Assembly (NCBI GenBank): GCA_951828585.1
Contig: OX639991.1
Coordinates: 962,576 to 1,026,575, forward strand
DNA: 64,000 nt
DNA from: Longimicrobiales bacterium
Lineage (GTDB): Bacteria; Gemmatimonadota; Gemmatimonadetes; Longimicrobiales; Gaopeijiaceae
Direction: 5' to 3'
Below the pieces are notes generated by a model, which ran no database searches, was not told where the DNA came from, and saw only the letters and a program-made list of their open reading frames with translations. How positions within the stretch are numbered: the stretch's first letter is position 1; each line of letters begins with the position of its first letter. The translations under genes were made by a program, and so were the position numbers. This document shows, in pieces, positions 57,542-64,000 of the stretch.

Positions 57542-57634
57542 GGGCATCGGGGTTTTCGGGTCGGCAACCAACGTGGGGGGGAGGTGGTGGGGGGGTCAAG
57601 TCGCGACTTGGCGGGGTTCCCGGGTCCGCCCGCC

Positions 57635-59272
57635 CTACCCTCCGATCTCCGGCCGTCGAGAATGCCAGTCGGTCCCCTGTTGGAACGCATGGGCCACGCT
57701 CAGGACCTTATCGTCCGCGAACAGATCGCCGATCAGCGTTGTGGTGAGCGGCATCTCCGTCGGGCTGTCCGAATCGGGATTGCGCACGCCATAGTCGTAC
57801 GGGACGATCGCCGCCGGATGTCCGGTCTGGTTGGTCAGTCCGACCTGACCCGATCCGCTCACGAACATGTCGAAGTCCTGCATGACCTCGGCCATCTCCT
57901 TCATGAGGATCAGCCGTCGGCGTTGCGACTGGACGAAGTCGAGGGCGGGTACGTCGCGGCTCCCCCGGAAACGGCTGCGACGCCGGCGTTCGGCCTCCTC
58001 CAGGTCCTCCGGAATCGGGGGAAGTTCCCCATTCGGCGCGACGTGGAAGTCGAAAGCGGCGCTCGATTCCACTCCCAGCGCATTCGACCGCCCCCGGGGA
58101 ATCTCGGGCATCGGCTGCGGGTCGGCGCCCAGGCCGCGGAGCGCCTCGACGAACGACTCGGGCGCGTCCTCCGTGTAGCCGATGCGCATAGCCGCCAGGT
58201 CGGGGGCGGGATCAAAGCGGAACGGAGTCGTGAGCGATCCCGGATCCTTCTCGTCCGCACCGTGAATCGCGTTGAAGACGAGCGCGCAGTCCAGCGCGCT
58301 GCGGCACATCGGCCCGGTCTTGTCCATGCTCCACGACAGGACCATCCCGCCGTAGCGGCTGACGCGGCCGAAGGTGGGCCGGAGCGCGGTGAGGCCGCAC
58401 CGACGCGCGGGCGACACAATGGAGCCCTGGGTCTCCGTCCCGATCGCGAAAGCCACGCACGCGGCCGACGTGGCCGACCCGGGCCCCGCCGACGACCCGC
58501 TCGATCCCTCGTCGAGATTCCACGGGTTCAGGGTCCGGCCGCGGTACCAGCGATCGCCCCGCGCGAACTCGCCGGTCGCGAGCTTGGCCACCAGTACGGC
58601 GCCGGCTTCGCGCAACCGCACCGCGACTTCGGAGTCGAACCGCGTGAACTGTCCGCTGAATTCGGCGGATCCCCACGTCGTGCGGGTCCCCGCAACCGCG
58701 AACAGGTCCTTGATCCCGTAGGGGATGCCGTGCAGGGGACCGCGCCAGTCGCCCGCTGCGAGCTCGAGGTCGGCCTGGCGCGCCTCTTCCCGGGCGCGAC
58801 CTTCCAGGATGGTCACCGCGCAGAGGAGAACCGGATCAAGCCGCTTGAGCCGGCCGAGGTAGATCTCGGTGAGTTCGGAAGAGGTGATTTCCCGCGCCCG
58901 GATCAGGGCCGCGAGGCGGTGCACCGGCAGGAATGCGAGGTCCTCTTCGCTGGTGGGGACGGGACCGCTCCAGCGCTCGATGTCAATGTCGTTGCGTTCG
59001 AAGGGATTGCCGCCGTTATCGCGCCAGAGCTTCTCCATGAGGGCGCCGGTCCCGCCCGGGTAGGCCTGGAACTGAAGCGCGGGGGCCTCGCCGTTTCCGA
59101 GGGGGATCAGGGGCGGGGGCTCCTGTTGCGGGGCCTGGAGGGGGGGTGCGGGAGGGGCCGCGACGCCCGGGGACGACTCCGAACCGCCCAGGATCCCGGG
59201 CCTAATCGTACCTACGGTTGCCGCGGCGGCGGCGGTTGCCAGAAATCTGCGGCGTTCGATGAACCTGCTCAT
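57635..59272 (-). CDS. Tat-exported amidase (amidase signature family)
   Basis: This 545-residue protein starts MSRFIERRRFLATAAAAATV, a twin-arginine-type signal with RRRF. The amidase signature triad is present: the lysine in HGIPYGIKDLFAVAGTRTTW, the cis-serine and nucleophile in DEGSSGSSAGPGSATSAA and GTETQGSIVSPA. The family of GatA-like amidases hydrolyses diverse amides; export suggests a periplasmic substrate. Two three-codon micro-ORFs (59269-59288) lie immediately before the start and are chained to it by ATGA overlaps. Confidence 0.9.
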   Translation of the reverse strand: MSRFIERRRFLATAAAAATVGTIRPGILGGSESSPGVAAPPAPPLQAPQQEPPPLIPLGNGEAPALQFQAYPGGTGALMEKLWRDNGGNPFERNDIDIERWSGPVPTSEEDLAFLPVHRLAALIRAREITSSELTEIYLGRLKRLDPVLLCAVTILEGRAREEARQADLELAAGDWRGPLHGIPYGIKDLFAVAGTRTTWGSAEFSGQFTRFDSEVAVRLREAGAVLVAKLATGEFARGDRWYRGRTLNPWNLDEGSSGSSAGPGSATSAACVAFAIGTETQGSIVSPARRCGLTALRPTFGRVSRYGGMVLSWSMDKTGPMCRSALDCALVFNAIHGADEKDPGSLTTPFRFDPAPDLAAMRIGYTEDAPESFVEALRGLGADPQPMPEIPRGRSNALGVESSAAFDFHVAPNGELPPIPEDLEEAERRRRSRFRGSRDVPALDFVQSQRRRLILMKEMAEVMQDFDMFVSGSGQVGLTNQTGHPAAIVPYDYGVRNPDSDSPTEMPLTTTLIGDLFADDKVLSVAHAFQQGTDWHSRRPEIGG

Positions 59273-59288
59273 ATGCTCATATACTCAT
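59269..59288 (-). promoter_or_regulatory. two coupled micro-ORFs upstream of amidase start
   Basis: On the minus strand, ATG-AGT-ATA-TGA (59288-59277) and ATG-AGC-ATA-TGA (59280-59269) follow one another, each stop overlapping the next ATG by ATGA, and the second stop overlapping the amidase ATG (59272). Both would encode Met-Ser-Ile. Confidence 0.5.
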
Positions 59289-59509
59289 TTCCGTGCGATG
59301 ATCGCACCGTTAGCACACCCTGCGTGAACTCCCGGAACAGTTGGTTCCGCGGACCGTCCCCATGATTCTGTGGCCGGATCGATCCGGAGGAAAGAGCCCC
59401 AGGGAACGCGCGATCCCCGAGGAATTCCGGCATGCCGGAGACGGGATCTCCGAGAGTCTGGCGGCCTTCGAGTCCGCGCTGACCAGTCGCGCCGGAGCCG
59501 GTCGATGCA

Positions 59510-61207
59510 CTACTCCCGATCCGCCGCAACGTAGTGAGCCCCTCTCCCACGTCCTCGGACTCTGACCAGTCCCTCCTCTCGCAGCGAGCGCATGAGCTTC
59601 AGGACCTGGGTTCTGGAGTAACCCGACAGGCGTCGGATCTCGGCGTTTGTGATACGGCCCCGCTCGGGAAGAATCGCGAGCAATCGCAGCCTCACGGACT
59701 CCTCGTCCAGCCAGATGTCCTGGTCGCCATCGACGGATTCCACCAGGGCGGAGTGTCGACGGGCCAGGCGGTACTTGGTCCCTCGGCCCCTTCCCTGCGG
59801 AACGAGGAATCCGCGCATCCTTAGCGAAACCAGAATCTCCGCGGCCTTATCGGCGGACAGCTGCAGCAGCCTGGACGCGGACCACCGGTCGAGGACGGGG
59901 CGCCTCGCCAACCCACGCAGGACGATCAGGTCGTCGACCCCGAGCTCTTCACCTCCACTTCGCATCTCCAGAACGAATCGGGCAAAGTCCGTGTGTGTTC
60001 GTGTGGGCAGGACCAGCTTGACGTGGGACTCGTCGGCCTTGTAGCGCGGCAGATCCTTCCCAAGAGACAGTGATTCTTCGTAGATACGGTCGACGCCGAG
60101 ACCCAGCCGGTTAACTAGACCGATCGTTTGCAGAACGTCCGCAAGCAGCGGGTTGCGCCGAACCGGGGGGTGGCGGAGGATGTTCTCCGCCGTGACGCCC
60201 CCGATAAACCCTCCGGGACTTGTGATTTCCAGGCGATCGTCGGAGAGACTCAGGTGAATGGACTGGTGCAGGAAGTAGTCCCGGTGAACCAGTGCATTCA
60301 GCACCGCTTCGCGCGCGATCCACCATGTGATGTCGGGGATTTCGAGTTGGTGGAATCCGGCAGGCTCGATAGGCATGACGCGAAGGTTCGCGGCAAGCAG
60401 GCTCCGGACTTCCTCGAGGGTTTCCAGGAGTGGAGCACGCAGATCCCGGCGCACATCGCATCCCGTGGCGCCGCGCGTTCTGGAGAAGACCAGCTCACGA
60501 CGCGGGACGGTGCGGAAAAGCGAGGCACGAGATCCGAGCAGAAGAACCGCAGCCAGGGTAATCCCTCTGCGTGATGTAAGGCCGAGCGCTTCCGCCAGCT
60601 TTCGGTTCTCCAGCTCCGCCAGGTCACTTCTGGCTGGATCGGCTCTGACCAGCCGGCGCAGGCGGTCGAATTGCCGCGGATCGAGGTCGGAGAATCTCAG
60701 ATCCGGCAGGATCTCGGCGGTAAGATCCCGTCTGCCCCGAGACACGACCAGATTGGCCAGATTGGATCCTGTCAGTGGCTTGCTGTCCTTGCCGACTCTT
60801 ATCCTGGCCACCCCGTCCGAAGTGGTGTGAGGAGGCAACCCCGGTGGTATGCGAACCACCAGCACTCTGCCTTCAGGCTCCTTCAGTTCGCTAACTTCCA
60901 CGAGGACATGCGGTTCCGTACCATCGTAGATGTCCCGGCGAAGAGACGCCGCGTCGAGATCGGCCACGCCGTGGATTGCTTCAGCGCGCGTCCGCTTTCT
61001 GTCGCTGATCCCGAGGACGAGGAAACCTCCGCTCGCGTTCGCGAAGGCAACCACCGTTTCCCGGATCTCGCGGATCTGTGATTTGCGGGCAGACCCACTC
61101 GAGTTCCACGACTTCAATTCGAGCGAGTCGGACTCAAGCGAGTCGGCGGGCTCACCGTCGAGGCGGCGGAGTTGGGTTCTGATGTGGTCGAGAGTCAGCA
61201 TGATCAT
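59510..61207 (-). CDS. AlbA_2/Schlafen-like ATP-binding transcriptional regulator
   Basis: This 565-residue protein has an N-terminal AlbA_2 domain: SLELKSWNSSGSARKSQIRE, then TVVAFANASGGFLVLGISDR. The middle is an HATPase-like (HATPase_c_4) part: WWIAREAVLNALVHRDYFLH, LEITSPGGFIGGVTAENIL and RNPLLADVLQTIGLVNRLGL. The end carries winged-helix segments (ERGRITNAEIRRLSGYSRTQ, VLKLMRSLREEGLVRVRGRG). Proteins of this type are putative DNA-binding regulators or defence-associated. An AT-rich segment with TACATTAG lies just upstream (about 61232-61246) and probably contains the promoter. Confidence 0.88.
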   Translation of the reverse strand: MIMLTLDHIRTQLRRLDGEPADSLESDSLELKSWNSSGSARKSQIREIRETVVAFANASGGFLVLGISDRKRTRAEAIHGVADLDAASLRRDIYDGTEPHVLVEVSELKEPEGRVLVVRIPPGLPPHTTSDGVARIRVGKDSKPLTGSNLANLVVSRGRRDLTAEILPDLRFSDLDPRQFDRLRRLVRADPARSDLAELENRKLAEALGLTSRRGITLAAVLLLGSRASLFRTVPRRELVFSRTRGATGCDVRRDLRAPLLETLEEVRSLLAANLRVMPIEPAGFHQLEIPDITWWIAREAVLNALVHRDYFLHQSIHLSLSDDRLEITSPGGFIGGVTAENILRHPPVRRNPLLADVLQTIGLVNRLGLGVDRIYEESLSLGKDLPRYKADESHVKLVLPTRTHTDFARFVLEMRSGGEELGVDDLIVLRGLARRPVLDRWSASRLLQLSADKAAEILVSLRMRGFLVPQGRGRGTKYRLARRHSALVESVDGDQDIWLDEESVRLRLLAILPERGRITNAEIRRLSGYSRTQVLKLMRSLREEGLVRVRGRGRGAHYVAADRE

Positions 61208-61324
61208 GGAGCAATAAGCGAAATGCGGTATTATTCATACTAATGTACGAGTGCTCTGCAATCCAGTCTGCAAGCCGACCCCTAATTGGGGAGACGGACT
61301 TAGAACTCGCCGTTCACGGGCAGG

Positions 61325-61597
61325 TCACCACGCGGCTCGAGTCCGCCTCAAGGAACACCACCAACGAATCACGCTCGGCGGGAAGGTGGCGGTGTCTGGC
61401 GCGTCAACGGTGTCCGGAGCGGCGGCGTGTGGTGCCCCCGCGCGGACGGCGGCTATGCCGACGTAGGTTCCGGACACGGCGTCAGGAACGGGGGAGGTCT
61501 CCGTACATGCGACGACGGCAACGGCAATCACGGTGAGAAAGCTCCGGGATGATGAATAGCTCATCAAGCCACGGCGCTTCCCGTTCTTCTTTGTCAT
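61325..61597 (-). CDS. small hypothetical lipoprotein, possibly frameshifted
   Basis: This protein has 90 residues from the ATG at 61597, preceded by GAGGAA. The signal is long, with a hydrophobic core SFLTVIAVAVVAC (lipobox VVAC). The mature part VSGTYVGIAAVRAGAPHAAA looks ordinary, but the last 20 residues (WWCSLRRTRAAW) look out of frame. A neighbouring frame there reads PAERDSLVVFLEADSSRVV, so a one-base shift near 61395 is likely. No family is recognised. Confidence 0.5.
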   Translation of the reverse strand: MTKKNGKRRGLMSYSSSRSFLTVIAVAVVACTETSPVPDAVSGTYVGIAAVRAGAPHAAAPDTVDAPDTATFPPSVIRWWCSLRRTRAAW

Positions 61598-61825
61598 GGT
61601 GTCGCGTTCCTCACCAATGGGACCGCTGGCCAGCCACCCGAGCCGCATTATCATCCCGGCGGTCCTAGATTCGGGTCGCATCTAACCTGGCGTGCCCCAA
61701 GGGGTTGGCGAAAGTGCTGATCGTTCGCTGATCCCCTCGCCGCGCGAGCAGGACGCTTTCGCCGCGGCAGCGGGGGGATTCCGCGGACGGCTGTCCGCGC
61801 CCGCGGACTGTCCGCCCGGGTAACC

Positions 61826-62191
61826 CTATCCACCCGACACCGCCTGCATGAAGACCACCGTGTCCCCCTCCGACACCGGCGTGTCCCAGCCATCGCGTCG
61901 TCCCCCTTGCCCGTCGTCATTCTCCCCGGCGGCAGGACTACCGAGCCACCGAGTGTTCGTCCCGTTGTGAAAGCACAGCACATGGCGCCGGAACTCACTT
62001 GCCTCGTTGAAGAGGTGCGGCTTCAGCCGCGGTTCGCGGGCTACCAAATCGGCGAAGACCTCCCGCAGGGATCCCCCACAAGCCGTCAGTTCACGGACCC
62101 CGCCGGTGACCGGCTCCAGGAGGGACGGCAGGAAGACGGTGACCGTGGGCCTCGGGCGTCCGGCAACGCGCGTCGTGCTCGGGATGTCCAC
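61826..62191 (-). CDS. MoaD/ThiS-type ubiquitin-like sulfur carrier protein
   Basis: This 121-residue protein has a beta-grasp fold pattern (PTVTVFLPSLLEPVTGGVRE, SLREVFADLVAREPRLKPHL) and ends VSEGDTVVFMQAVSGG with the essential C-terminal Gly-Gly. An insert near residues 78-100 makes it longer than usual. MoaD/ThiS proteins carry sulfur as a C-terminal thiocarboxylate for molybdopterin, thiazole or other cofactors. Its start is four bases after the stop of the BNR-repeat gene, so the two form an operon. Confidence 0.85.
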   Translation of the reverse strand: MDIPSTTRVAGRPRPTVTVFLPSLLEPVTGGVRELTACGGSLREVFADLVAREPRLKPHLFNEASEFRRHVLCFHNGTNTRWLGSPAAGENDDGQGGRRDGWDTPVSEGDTVVFMQAVSGG

Positions 62192-62195
62192 GGCC

Positions 62196-63245
62196 CTACG
62201 CCCACACCGAGACGTGAAGGATTCTGGGCAGAATCACCGGCAGGTTCGTCCAGCTCCCGCCCAGATCGCGGCTCACGTGCAGCGTCCCCGAAGTCGTCCC
62301 CATGTACACGCCGCCCGGCTCCAGGTTGTCGACGGCCATCGCGCCACGAAGCACTCCGCCGTACGCGTGAACCTCCGGAAGACCCGCCGAGGCGGAGTCC
62401 CAGCTGTCGCCCCCGTCCATGCTCCGAAAGACCTGCAGCGCACCGCCGACCGGCAACCGGTACTGATCGGCTTCGAGCGGCACCGAGAAGAGGAACCGGC
62501 TGGCGGCGTCCAGCACGACCGGAAAGCCGAAGGTGGACGGGAGACCGTGTTGATTTCGCGCCCAGCTCTCACCTCCGTCCCGGCTCCGGTACATCCCCGA
62601 ATGATCCTGCCTGTAAATCCGCCGCGGATCGTCCGGATCCTGGGCCAGCCCATGCACACAGTGCCCGATCTCCTTGAATTCCTCGTCCTCGTGCGCCCAG
62701 TACACGCCCCGGTTCTTCGGAATCCACGTGGCCCCGCCGTCGTCTGTTCGAAAGACGCCCACCGCCGAGATCCCACACCACATGCGGTCCGGATCGTTGT
62801 GGTCAAAGAGAAAGGCATGACAGCAGAGCCCCCCCGCCCCCGGCATCCACCCCCCGCGCGTCTCATGCTCATTGAGCCCCGGCACCGGCTGCCAGGACCG
62901 GCCGCCATCCCCGCTCGTGAACACCCCCGCGTCCTGCACACCCGCGTACACCGTACCCCGGTTCTCGCGCAGCGTCCAAATCTGCCGCAGCCTGCGATCG
63001 TCGCCGTCCGGGTAGGCCGGTCCGTCCTCAACCTGTTCCCACGACTCCCCGTCGGGTGACAGGAAAATCGCGGGTCCGTAGATCTCGCTGGCCACCGCCG
63101 CGACGAACCCCCCGCCTTCCAACCGCAGCCCCGCCGTAACCTTCCATCCCTTGAAGAAGGGTCCTTCGACCTCCCACTGGCGACGATCGTCGCTCGTCAC
63201 CCAGAACCCGCCCTTCGCGGTACCCACCAGCAACCGCACACTCAT
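62196..63245 (-). CDS. BNR/sialidase-like repeat protein
   Basis: This 349-residue protein starts at the ATG at 63245. It has repeated BNR (Asp-box-like) motifs: SDDRRQWEVEGP, SPDGESWEQVEDG, SGDGGRSWQPVPG, TDDGGATWIPKN, SRDGGESWARNQ, SMDGGDSWDSAS and SRDLGGSWTNLP, making a sialidase-like propeller. There is no signal peptide. The family (exo-alpha-sialidase-like or photosystem-assembly YCF48-like) is often misnamed; catalytic arginines of true sialidases are not apparent. It is paired with the MoaD/ThiS gene 4 bases downstream, a combination seen in other bacteria and still without a known role. Confidence 0.88.
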   Translation of the reverse strand: MSVRLLVGTAKGGFWVTSDDRRQWEVEGPFFKGWKVTAGLRLEGGGFVAAVASEIYGPAIFLSPDGESWEQVEDGPAYPDGDDRRLRQIWTLRENRGTVYAGVQDAGVFTSGDGGRSWQPVPGLNEHETRGGWMPGAGGLCCHAFLFDHNDPDRMWCGISAVGVFRTDDGGATWIPKNRGVYWAHEDEEFKEIGHCVHGLAQDPDDPRRIYRQDHSGMYRSRDGGESWARNQHGLPSTFGFPVVLDAASRFLFSVPLEADQYRLPVGGALQVFRSMDGGDSWDSASAGLPEVHAYGGVLRGAMAVDNLEPGGVYMGTTSGTLHVSRDLGGSWTNLPVILPRILHVSVWA

Positions 63246-63418
63246 GTCCAAGCTGTCTCCTTGTTTCGGTTTCCGTCCGTCCGCCGACCCCGGGCCGAAG
63301 TCCCCGCGGGACCCGGACGGCAAGGCATCCGGCGGACGGCCGGGTTATTATTGCCCCGGCGAATGACGCGCCACAATCGCGCACCCGGACGCCCACGTGC
63401 AATGCACCCGACACACCC

Positions 63419-63844
63419 ATGACAGATCCCCGCCCGGTCGTGCTCTTCGACGGCGTTTGCAACTTCTGCAACGCCACCGTGCGCTGGACGGCCGCCCGCG
63501 ACCCCCGTGCCCGCTTTCGATTCGCCCCCCTCCACTCCCCCGCCGCCCATCGCGTGATCACCCTCGCCGACCCCGGCACCGGCGTTGACGCCCTCCCCGA
63601 CTCCATCGTCCTCGTCGACCAGGCCGGCGTCCACACGGCCTCCACTGCCCTGCTGCGAATCGCGCGCCACCTGCGCTTCCCCTACCCGGCCCTGTCCCTC
63701 GCCGTCATCATTCCCCGCCCACTCCGCGACACCGCCTACCGCCTCTTCGCACGCAATCGCTACCGGTGGTTCGGCCGCAGCGAGGAGTGCCCGCTGCCGC
63801 CGCCCGGTTTCGCCTCCCGATTCCTGGACCAGGAAGACGACTGA
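63419..63844 (+). CDS. DCC-family thiol-disulfide oxidoreductase-like protein
   Basis: This 141-residue protein carries the family motif FDGVCNFCNATVRW near residues 10-23, with a CxxC (Cys14, Cys17) expected to be redox-active. SIVLVDQAGVHTASTALLRI and the end SEECPLPPPGFASRFLD are usual for DUF393/DCC proteins. No signal peptide is present. It is divergently transcribed from the BNR-MoaD operon. The specific substrate is unknown. Confidence 0.9.
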   Translation: MTDPRPVVLFDGVCNFCNATVRWTAARDPRARFRFAPLHSPAAHRVITLADPGTGVDALPDSIVLVDQAGVHTASTALLRIARHLRFPYPALSLAVIIPRPLRDTAYRLFARNRYRWFGRSEECPLPPPGFASRFLDQEDD

Positions 63845-63865
63845 TAGGCTCCCTCCACACGTTCC

Positions 63866-64000
63866 CTACACCAGATCGCCGCCCCACAACCGCCGCACAA
63901 ACTCCGCCGCGGGCAGCACATCGATCCCGTCCGCGGTCCGCCGCCCACGCGCCTCCAGGCACACAATCACCCGCCGTGCCGGACTGTGTTCCTGAGCCAG
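63866..64000 (-). CDS. partial ATPase-like protein, C-terminal end (DUF4143-like)
   Basis: The last 44 codons of a minus-strand gene run off the right edge. They read LAQEHSPARRVIVCLEARGR then RTADGIDVLPAAEFVRRLWG, ending GDLV. This resembles the closing segment of AAA_14/DUF4143 ATPases (a nuclease-like strand followed by LPxxxFxxxLW). If so, it would be the third such gene in the window. Only the C-terminus is visible, so the assignment is tentative. Confidence 0.5.
   Translation of the reverse strand: MAQEHSPARRVIVCLEARGRRTADGIDVLPAAEFVRRLWGGDLV

Noticed and set aside
56321-59365. 1014-codon open frame on the plus strand
   Set aside because: It lies opposite the DUF2891 and amidase genes, whose domains and catalytic motifs are clear; the long frame has no recognisable domain.
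1-64000. CRISPR arrays, tRNA and rRNA genes
   Set aside because: The tandem repeats seen (17, 22 and 23 bases) lack unique spacers of CRISPR type, and no cloverleaf or rRNA signature was recognised by eye; a tRNAscan/Infernal run would settle this.

Overview
The window is GC-rich DNA from an aerobic, Gram-negative-type bacterium. There are many lipoboxes, an OprP-like porin and a TonB-like C-terminus. Several secreted or lipoprotein six-bladed propeller proteins carry a GPGEF motif. Together with the order of the cytochrome oxidase genes, this fits a Gemmatimonadota-like chromosome. That placement is inferred from gene content; no rRNA, tRNA or marker gene in the window confirms it.

Layout. 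0-1.2 kb holds an unassigned stretch and an ISNCY-type transposase remnant. 1.2-8.3 kb holds an MBL-fold hydrolase and a complete aa3-type oxidase operon (triheme cytochrome c, small membrane protein, CoxB, CoxA, two subunit III proteins, a subunit IV-like protein and a CPVC membrane protein). 8.3-14.2 kb looks like a defence or toxin-antitoxin island: an XRE regulator, a FitAB/VapBC-type pair, and a three-gene cassette made of an ABC-like ATPase, a TOPRIM-like DUF4276-type protein and a 923-residue protein with a DUF2325-like C-terminus. This cassette is the best candidate for an undescribed system.

14-36.8 kb holds a TlpA-like redoxin, a cupin, a WD40-CehA hydrolase, a porin, an exo/endonuclease-phosphatase lipoprotein, an MFS transporter, propeller proteins, an FKBP isomerase, two DUF4143 ATPases, a lutABC lactate-oxidation operon, a DUF1326-DUF2182 pair, a DUF4159 protein, a squalene/phytoene synthase and a Tat-exported aminotransferase. 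37-41.6 kb holds a GcvT-like protein followed by two coupled FAD oxidoreductases.

41.6-50.2 kb is built of paralogous propeller genes (intact and decayed) around a BlaI-BlaR/TonB regulatory pair. Palindromic elements interrupt it, and two of them sit exactly where a gene is cut off. 50.3-54.6 kb holds a DmdA/GcvT-like protein, then decayed genes (lgt, an SDR, an amidohydrolase), a BrnT-BrnA pair and an MBL hydrolase. 54.8-64 kb holds a serine hydrolase-DUF2891 pair, a Tat-exported amidase, an AlbA/Schlafen-like ATP-binding regulator, a BNR-repeat protein next to a MoaD/ThiS carrier, a DCC-family protein and the end of another DUF4143-like ATPase.

Many genes are coupled by 4-base ATGA or GTGA overlaps. 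No CRISPR array, tRNA or rRNA was recognised.
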